A DNA stretch of 5,490 bases from contig JAQVEQ010000188.1 in the NCBI GenBank assembly GCA_028697875.1, positions 1 to 5,490 on the forward strand. The letters are read 5' to 3'. The DNA is from Novosphingobium sp. (GTDB lineage Bacteria > Pseudomonadota > Alphaproteobacteria > Sphingomonadales > Sphingomonadaceae). Under the pieces are notes generated by a model, which was not told the origin of the DNA, did no database searches, and saw only the letters and a list, made by a program, of their open reading frames with translations. Positions 1 to 4,145 of this stretch are shown piece by piece (positions within the stretch are counted from its first letter, which is position 1; each line of letters begins with the position of its first letter). The position numbers were made by a program, and so were the translations under genes.

Positions 1-48
1 GGCACAAGGGGTAGCCGGACGCGCGGCGCCGATCAATGCGGGAATCGC

Positions 49-1287
49 TCAGACCGCGTCGCCCGCGTCCGGCGCCGAGCGCGGATTGAGATCGGCGACG
101 GCCGGCGTCGTCGGCATGGGCACGAAGGGACCTTGCTGCGCGGTCGGCGGCGCCCGCCGCACCCACATGCGATAGAGGGTGAACAGGGCCGCAAGCGCAT
201 AGACGGCGGCGATGAACAGGAACAGGGCTGAAGGCCCGGCCCAGGCCATGAGGAAACTGGCCGTGGGCGGTCCGACGACCGAGCCGATCGCCCAGCACAG
301 CAGCAAGCCGGCCGAGACGCCGACCACCTGATCCGGCTCGATGAAGTCGTTGGCATGACCGACGGCGAGCGGATAGATGACGAAGGCCGCCCCGCCGAAG
401 GCGAAGCCGAGGATATAGAGCGCGAAGGCCGAACGGCCGACGCCGGCCATGGCGAGGGCGACGATCAGGGTCGCGACCAGCGCGCCGAGCAGCACGCTGC
501 GCCGGTCGAAACGGTCGGAGGCCCAGCCGATCGGCCATTGCAGGGTCAGCCCGCCGATGAAGAGCAGGGTCATGAAGGTGGCGATCTCGCCCGTGCTGAG
601 GCCGATGCCCGAGGCGAAGGTCGGTCCCGCCATGGAAAGCGAGGAGTTGGCCGCCCCGCAGGCGATGGTGGCGGTGACCCCGACGGGCGAGACCCGCATC
701 AGCCGTCGCAGGCCGTAACGATTGGCGCCACCGACCCGCGGCGCCTCCACCCGGGCGAGCGCCACGGGCACGAGGCAGAGGGAAAGCAGCAGGCCCGCCA
801 CCATGAAGAGCGTGGGCGCCATCGGATCGGCCGAGGCGACGAGGCTCTGCCCGCTCGCGTAGGAAAGCTTGTCCGTGATCATGTAGGCGGCGAGCACGGC
901 GCCCCGCGTCGCCACCGTCGCCCGCGCGTTCAGCCAGCTTTCGGTGACCGTGTAGAGTCCGGCGGCGCAAAAGCCGGTACCGGCGCGGAACAGGGTCCAG
1001 ACATAGGCATCGTCGACGAGCGCAAGGCCGAGCGCACAGGCGGTGGCGATGCCGCCGAAGGCGGCGAAGGCCCGGACCGGGCCGACCGCGCCGATCACCT
1101 GGCGCCCGAACAGACAGCCGAGCAGGAACCCGAACGGAAAGCCGGTCAGCACGAAGGAGACGAGATGGGGTGGCACCGCCTCGAGCCCGAGACGAACCCC
1201 GACGGTGGTCGCGACCAGGCCCGTGCTGGCGGAAACGAAGGCGATCCCGAACAGGACGGGTGCGACCCCGATCAACGAACGAAACAT
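49..1287 (-). CDS. MFS transporter, YcaD-like
   Basis: Inner-membrane secondary transporter of the major facilitator superfamily; substrate unknown. The 412-residue product is almost entirely hydrophobic helices separated by short loops, as expected for about 12 membrane segments. The first-half motif TESWLNARA (residues 115-123), followed by TRG and AAYM, resembles the YcaD-like MFS group. The second half has a motif-A-like loop, GWASDRFDRR (254-263). A hydrophilic Pro/Ala-rich tail of about 35 residues (from about 378) is probably cytoplasmic. I chose the ATG at 1287 because GGGAGGT lies just upstream on the minus strand; a GTG five codons earlier (1302) is in frame but has a poorer ribosome site. 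The gene is divergent from mepA and shares its 174-bp upstream region. No terminator is visible in the 48 bases after the stop. The MFS call is firm, the subgroup likely, the cargo unknown. Confidence 0.93.
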   Translation of the reverse strand: MFRSLIGVAPVLFGIAFVSASTGLVATTVGVRLGLEAVPPHLVSFVLTGFPFGFLLGCLFGRQVIGAVGPVRAFAAFGGIATACALGLALVDDAYVWTLFRAGTGFCAAGLYTVTESWLNARATVATRGAVLAAYMITDKLSYASGQSLVASADPMAPTLFMVAGLLLSLCLVPVALARVEAPRVGGANRYGLRRLMRVSPVGVTATIACGAANSSLSMAGPTFASGIGLSTGEIATFMTLLFIGGLTLQWPIGWASDRFDRRSVLLGALVATLIVALAMAGVGRSAFALYILGFAFGGAAFVIYPLAVGHANDFIEPDQVVGVSAGLLLCWAIGSVVGPPTASFLMAWAGPSALFLFIAAVYALAALFTLYRMWVRRAPPTAQQGPFVPMPTTPAVADLNPRSAPDAGDAV

Positions 1288-1391
1288 GCTACCTCCCGCC
1301 ACCTGTCCGCTCCCCCCTGGAGCAAGCGATCCCCGTGAGACAAAGGGACGCCGAGTGTGTCGGTCCCGCGACCTCGCCGCAAGAGAGGCGG

Positions 1392-1419
1392 TGACACGGC
1401 TGCATTGCGGTCCGTGTCA
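1392..1419. repeat. 8-bp inverted repeat, alternative partner of the mepA palindrome
   Basis: TGACACGG at 1392-1399 is the exact reverse complement of CCGTGTCA at 1412-1419, with a 12-base loop. The right arm overlaps the left arm of the larger palindrome at 1413-1446. TGACACG therefore occurs twice in direct orientation (1392-1398 and 1440-1446) around one inverted copy (1413-1419). The two stems cannot form at the same time in one strand. It could be three half-sites for a dimeric regulator, or chance in GC-rich DNA. Confidence 0.5.
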
Positions 1420-1446
1420 TCCCGCGTCGACCGGCGGGATGACACG
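1413..1446. repeat. Perfect 13-bp inverted repeat upstream of mepA
   Basis: Bases 1413-1425 and 1434-1446 are exact reverse complements (arm CGTGTCATCCCGC) around an 8-base centre, ending 15 bases before the mepA ATG. No T-run follows on either strand, so it is not a standard intrinsic terminator. It lies over the proposed -35 element and spacer of the mepA promoter, as an operator would. The arm also resembles GTCATCCCG-type palindromic repeats common in alphaproteobacterial intergenic DNA, so it may instead be one copy of a REP-like family. The symmetry is certain; its role is not. Confidence 0.85.
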
Positions 1447-1455
1447 CGCTAGAAT
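1427..1455 (+). promoter_or_regulatory. Putative sigma-70-type promoter of mepA, possibly leaderless
   Basis: TAGAAT at 1450-1455 matches the -10 consensus at 5 of 6 positions. TCGACC at 1427-1432 matches TTGACA at 4 of 6, with an optimal 17-base spacer. Transcription starting about 7 bases past the -10 element would begin at or next to the A of the mepA ATG (1462). That fits the lack of a clear Shine-Dalgarno sequence before the gene. This is prediction by eye from consensus, in a group whose promoters vary. Confidence 0.45.
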
Positions 1456-1461
1456 CCGCCC

Positions 1462-2316
1462 ATGCGTTCCCTCGTTCCCGCCGCGATTCTCGTCATCGCC
1501 TGCGCCCTTGCCGGCGCGGGGCCTGTGCTGGCGCAGACACGCTACGACACGCCCTGGGCCGGGGTGGAGACGCCGACGGCCGGGACCGCGCGTTCCATCG
1601 GCGGCGCTGCCCGGGGCTGCATCGCCGGGGCGCGGGCGCTGCCGGCGGAGGGCGCGGGCTTCCAGGTGCTTCGGCGCTGGCGCAACCGCTACTGGGGGCA
1701 CGGCGATCTTCTCGGCTTTCTCGAACGGCTGGGACGGCAGCAGACGGCGGCGGGCTTCGACCCCTTCCTGATCGGCGACATGTCGCAGCCGCGCGGCGGC
1801 CCCATGGCCTCTGGCCATCGCAGCCACCAGACCGGGATCGACGCCGACATCCTGTTCACCACCGGGCCCATGAGCCCCGCCTCGCGCGAGGCCCTTCGCG
1901 ACCCGCCCTCGATGCTGGCGGCCGACGGCAGGACGGTGGATCGCGGGCGCTTCGGCCCGACCCAGATCGCCATGCTGCGCAACGCGGCGACGGACCTGGG
2001 GGTCGCCCGCATCTTCGTCAACTTCCACCTGAAGAAATACCTGTGCACGGTTCTACCGGCGGGAAAGCGGGCATGGCTGCGCAAGGTCCGGCCCTGGCTC
2101 GGCCATGACGAGCATTTCCACGTCCGCCTGCGGTGCCCGTCCGACAGCCCCGCCTGCGAGGAACAGGCCGCGATCCCGCCGGGCGATGGCTGTGACGATA
2201 CGCTGGAAGCCTGGTTCCGACCGCCGCCACCGCGTGACCCGAATGCCCCGCCCCCGCGCCCGCCCGGTCCCCCGGTGCTGCCCGCCGCCTGTGACGCCAT
2301 CCTCGCCGGGAATTGA
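1462..2316 (+). CDS. mepA: Penicillin-insensitive murein endopeptidase MepA (peptidase M74)
   Basis: Periplasmic zinc endopeptidase of the LAS group that cuts peptide cross-links in peptidoglycan (D-Ala-mDAP, and reportedly also mDAP-mDAP in E. coli). Residues 1-25 form a Sec signal ending in VLAQ. The metal-site motifs are complete: GHRSHQTGIDAD (118-129), with ligands H122 and D129, and GHDEHFH (214-220), with ligand H220; H119, H215 and H218 keep the spacing of the conserved E. coli histidines. Six cysteines in the mature part (53, 195, 225, 232, 244, 277) match the number and layout of the three disulfides known in E. coli MepA. A proline-rich stretch (about 254-273) lies before the last cysteine and is longer than I expect for enterobacterial forms. 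The ATG at 1462 is set by the signal peptide; it has no strong ribosome site. The hydrolase gene follows after 68 bp on the same strand. Confidence 0.95.
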   Translation: MRSLVPAAILVIACALAGAGPVLAQTRYDTPWAGVETPTAGTARSIGGAARGCIAGARALPAEGAGFQVLRRWRNRYWGHGDLLGFLERLGRQQTAAGFDPFLIGDMSQPRGGPMASGHRSHQTGIDADILFTTGPMSPASREALRDPPSMLAADGRTVDRGRFGPTQIAMLRNAATDLGVARIFVNFHLKKYLCTVLPAGKRAWLRKVRPWLGHDEHFHVRLRCPSDSPACEEQAAIPPGDGCDDTLEAWFRPPPPRDPNAPPPRPPGPPVLPAACDAILAGN

Positions 2317-2372
2317 AGCGAATCACCATCAGGTCCAGAATCGATGGGTCCGTTCGAGAGCAAATCACGACC

Positions 2373-2377
2373 GGAGG
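2373..2377 (+). promoter_or_regulatory. Strong ribosome binding site deciding the hydrolase start
   Basis: GGAGG ends 7 bases before the ATG at 2385, an ideal Shine-Dalgarno arrangement. It favours 2385 over the later in-frame ATG at 2424, whose purine run is only one base away. It also rules against the TTG at 2313, which overlaps the mepA stop codon. Confidence 0.7.
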
Positions 2378-2384
2378 AAAGCGA

Positions 2385-3185
2385 ATGGGGACCCGACGCC
2401 AGGTGGGGACCAAGTCAGGGGGCATGAATCGCCGCCTTCTCCTCGCGAGCGGGCTTGGCCTGCTGGCCGGCGCCTGCGCGGGCGCACCCCCGCCGGTGGC
2501 AAGCGGGGGCCGGCGCACGGATTTCGGCATCGAAATGGCCGACGGCACGCGCATCGTGACGCCGCCCGGCCATGATCCGGACCGGTCCTCGCCCGCCCTC
2601 GTCTTCCTGCCCGCGACCGACGGGGAAGCCGTTGGCCTCTACCGCTATTACGCCGAAGCGCATGCCCGCCGGGGTGGCTTCATCGCCATCCTGCCGCCCG
2701 GATCGAGCAGCGCCGCCGACTACAGCAGCGGCGAGCGTTTCGCCAGGACCATCCGGCAATGGGATGCGCGGGTACGGGACGTCGTTGCCCGCCACGGGGC
2801 ACGCTTCGGCGTCGATGCGCGGCGAGTCGCATTGTCGGGCTTTTCGCTGGGCGGCGACCTGTCATGGGCGCTGTCGCTGCAGTCACCGCAGGATTATTGC
2901 GGCGCCGTGGTCATGGGCAGCCGTTGCGGCTATCGCCTGCGCCACAGTCTCGATGTGCTGTCGTTCCGGGGCTATCGCTTCGCCCTGCTGCGCGGCGCCG
3001 ACGAATCCTCTGCCCGGGCGAACGGCATGGCCGCCGCGCGCGGCCTGCTTTCAAGCGAGGGGATTGCTCATATCTACGACGAAGTTCCGGGCAGCCACGT
3101 ACGGGCGCCCCCCGCCGTCTTCATGACGGCGGTGGATTTCGTGCTGGGCCAGAACCAGATGGTCCGAAACGGCCCGATGGTTTGA
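2385..3185 (+). CDS. Exported alpha/beta-hydrolase, probable lipoprotein
   Basis: A serine hydrolase of the alpha/beta fold; the substrate cannot be named. With the start at 2385 it is 266 residues. The nucleophile elbow GFSLG (152-156) places the serine at 154. D206 in LLRGADE and H238 in PGSH are the likely triad partners, in the usual order. Residues 14-31 read MNRRLLLAS, a hydrophobic stretch, then LAGAC, which looks like a lipoprotein signal with C31 as the lipidated residue. The lipobox has Ala rather than Leu at -3, so lipidation is likely but not certain. The twin arginine (16-17) before the hydrophobic stretch also allows Tat export. C172 and C181 could form a disulfide outside the cytoplasm. 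The general look is of the dienelactone hydrolase/esterase/PHB-depolymerase-like branch. It follows mepA closely enough to be cotranscribed and converges on mepK. The alternative start at 2424 gives a more typical short signal. Confidence 0.85.
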   Translation: MGTRRQVGTKSGGMNRRLLLASGLGLLAGACAGAPPPVASGGRRTDFGIEMADGTRIVTPPGHDPDRSSPALVFLPATDGEAVGLYRYYAEAHARRGGFIAILPPGSSSAADYSSGERFARTIRQWDARVRDVVARHGARFGVDARRVALSGFSLGGDLSWALSLQSPQDYCGAVVMGSRCGYRLRHSLDVLSFRGYRFALLRGADESSARANGMAAARGLLSSEGIAHIYDEVPGSHVRAPPAVFMTAVDFVLGQNQMVRNGPMV

Positions 3186-3207
3186 AAAAAGGGCCTGATC
3201 AGCCCTT
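3185..3207 (-). terminator. Intrinsic terminator of mepK, overlapping its stop codon
   Basis: Read on the minus strand, AAGGGC (the last two mepK codons) pairs with GCCCTT across a 7-base loop that contains the TGA stop, and runs into six T residues (plus-strand A-run 3185-3190). The stem is 6 bp. On the plus strand the same hairpin follows the hydrolase stop but has only two T residues after it, so it should be weak in that direction. The A-run begins at the last base of the hydrolase stop codon. Confidence 0.7.
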
Positions 3208-3843
3208 GGCACCCCAGGTGCGCACCGGTCCGGTATCGACATGGACGAAGTTCGAGCGGCGGTAATAGCCGACGCCGCCCTGCTTCATGCCCACCGCCGT
3301 GTCGTAGATGCCGCGAAGGTTGCGGTCCGGCAAGCGGATGTCGAGGGCCATGCCCTGGATATGGAAGGAATTGCGGGCCACCCCCCGGCTTTCCGAAGCG
3401 CGCTTCGCATTGGTGCGCGGCGCCCGATAGGCGGAAACGATCTGGATCTGCGCGCCGCCGTTGTCGAGCCTGTGGCCGAGGGCGGTCAGCAGGTCGAAGA
3501 GCTGGGGATCGATGCGGTGCACTTCGTTGGCGCGGTGGTCGCGCAACAGGATGTTCAGCTTCTGCAGGGCGTCCGGGACATAGCCACCATCGCGCCAGTA
3601 GACGCTGGTGAAGCTCTCGCCCGTGTTCATGTTCTTGAGGGAAAGCTTGCGCGGCCCGCCGATGGCGGCCAGCGCCTCGCCCGGGGTGAGCAGCCCGCCG
3701 GCGGCCGTCGCGGCGACGAGGCCAAGGCCGGCCGTCAGCAGACCACGGCGGGAAGTCTCGACAGGCGAACCGACGTTCGCGGCAGATGCCTCGAAATGGG
3801 GGGTAGACGAAGCCACGCGGCGGAACAAACGCTCGAACGCCAT
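3199..3843 (-). CDS. mepK: Murein endopeptidase MepK (YcbK/DUF882, M15A-like), Tat-exported
   Basis: Periplasmic zinc peptidase; the E. coli relative cuts mDAP-mDAP (3-3) cross-links. The 214-residue product follows E. coli YcbK closely through its core: a NMNTGES start to the domain (71-77), RDHRAN (101-106), IDPQLFD (111-117), SAYR (137-140), SRGVARNSFH (152-161), and GGVGYYRRSNFVHVDTGP to the end. The LAS-type metal site is visible as H161 and D168 (H-x6-D), with H201 and D203 in VHVDTG. TSRRGLLTAG (30-39) followed by a hydrophobic run and ALA before A60 is a clear twin-arginine signal. Its leading region is unusually long, with 31 residues before the RR pair. AGGAAGG upstream supports the ATG at 3843, and no in-frame start closer to the RR is evident. 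It lies 302 bp downstream of ldtD on the same strand, the E. coli ycbB-ycbK order. Confidence 0.93.
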   Translation of the reverse strand: MAFERLFRRVASSTPHFEASAANVGSPVETSRRGLLTAGLGLVAATAAGGLLTPGEALAAIGGPRKLSLKNMNTGESFTSVYWRDGGYVPDALQKLNILLRDHRANEVHRIDPQLFDLLTALGHRLDNGGAQIQIVSAYRAPRTNAKRASESRGVARNSFHIQGMALDIRLPDRNLRGIYDTAVGMKQGGVGYYRRSNFVHVDTGPVRTWGAKG

Positions 3844-3963
3844 CTCTGCACCCTTCCTGCCCGGCCGTCCTTATCCTGCCCGACGACCCTGCTGCCCTTG
3901 CGGCGCCTTGCCCGACGCCTTGATTTCCTTGCCGAATCGTCGAGTCCATCCGACGACGGCTAG

Positions 3964-3991
3964 AGAGTACTCACGGCCCACGGTGTTGCAA
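3964..3991 (-). promoter_or_regulatory. Weak candidate promoter for mepK
   Basis: On the minus strand, TTGCAA (3986-3991) and TACTCT (3964-3969) are separated by 16 bases, with partial matches to -35 and -10 consensus elements. The untranslated leader would be about 110 bases. The matches are poor and other starts are possible. Confidence 0.2.
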
Positions 3992-4006
3992 GCCTGATAC
4001 ATCGAT

Positions 4007-4024
4007 GTTTTCGGTGCAGAAAAC
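4007..4024. repeat. 6-bp AT-rich palindrome upstream of the mepK promoter candidate
   Basis: GTTTTC (4007-4012) and GAAAAC (4019-4024) are exact reverse complements around GGTGCA. In the direction of mepK it sits about 15 bases upstream of the candidate -35 element, a place where an activator could bind. It is short enough to be chance, and I do not recognise it as a known operator. Confidence 0.35.
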
Positions 4025-4025
4025 C

Positions 4026-4054
4026 AAAAAATCCTTCCCGGGCGGGGCTTTTTT
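4026..4054. terminator. Possible bidirectional terminator between ldtD and mepK
   Basis: Six A residues (4026-4031) and six T residues (4049-4054) flank a GC-rich core that includes CCCG/CGGG pairing around 4037-4046. Both strands thus give a GC-rich fold followed by a T6 run. The GC stem is only 3-4 bp with imperfect extension, so it is weaker than a standard intrinsic terminator. On the minus strand it would stop ldtD transcripts before mepK. Confidence 0.35.
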
Positions 4055-4105
4055 GCCACACCCGTTCCGGGGGTCCGTCGGTCGGATGAATTTTTTCGAC
4101 CATTG

Positions 4106-4139
4106 CGCGTATCGGCGGTGGCAGAGCCGCCGATACGCG
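4106..4139 (-). terminator. 13-bp hairpin directly after ldtD, no T-tract
   Basis: Bases 4106-4118 and 4127-4139 are exact reverse complements (arm CGCGTATCGGCGG) around an 8-base loop. The hairpin begins 6 bases after the ldtD stop codon. The minus-strand bases that follow are CAATGGTCG, so a T-tract is lacking. It may terminate weakly, protect the 3' end of the mRNA from exonucleases, or work together with the T6-flanked core about 50 bases further on. Confidence 0.6.
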
Positions 4140-4145
4140 TGAAGA

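Larger units (their letters stand above)
3844..4145. other. ldtD-mepK intergenic region
   Basis: This 302-bp gap is AT-richer than the genes, especially 4000-4100, where runs of A and T of 5-6 bases recur. It holds the hairpin behind ldtD, an A/T-flanked GC core that may terminate transcription, a short AT-rich palindrome, and a weak promoter-like pair for mepK. No reading frame in it looks like a real protein. The features suggest mepK is at least partly transcribed separately from ldtD. Confidence 0.7.

Noticed and set aside
1..48. Terminator or neighbouring gene end after the MFS gene
   Set aside because: No hairpin with a T-run and no supported coding frame is visible in these 48 bases.
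355..1338. Long plus-strand open frame of 327 codons opposite the MFS gene
   Set aside because: It is an antisense shadow. The product is a low-complexity Gly/Glu/Arg/Asp mix with no fold-like pattern, while the minus-strand frame gives a clear membrane transporter.
1417..2028. Minus-strand open frame opposite mepA
   Set aside because: The Arg/Gly/Ala-rich product has no recognisable motif; mepA on the plus strand has complete catalytic motifs and a signal peptide.
2313..2384. TTG start for the hydrolase overlapping the mepA stop
   Set aside because: The extra 24 residues have no family character, TTG is a rare start, and an ideal GGAGG precedes the ATG at 2385.
3074..3949. Minus-strand 291-codon frame overlapping mepK and the hydrolase end
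   Set aside because: It runs in a different frame from the clear MepK protein and crosses the mepK terminator; the composition is typical of GC-rich shadow frames.
3241..3963. Plus-strand 240-codon frame opposite mepK
   Set aside because: Antisense to a well-supported gene, with no recognisable domain.
3871..4059. Small 62-codon minus-strand frame between ldtD and mepK
   Set aside because: It needs a GTG start without a convincing ribosome site, begins right beside the possible terminator, and the product has no signal, membrane segment or recognisable motif.
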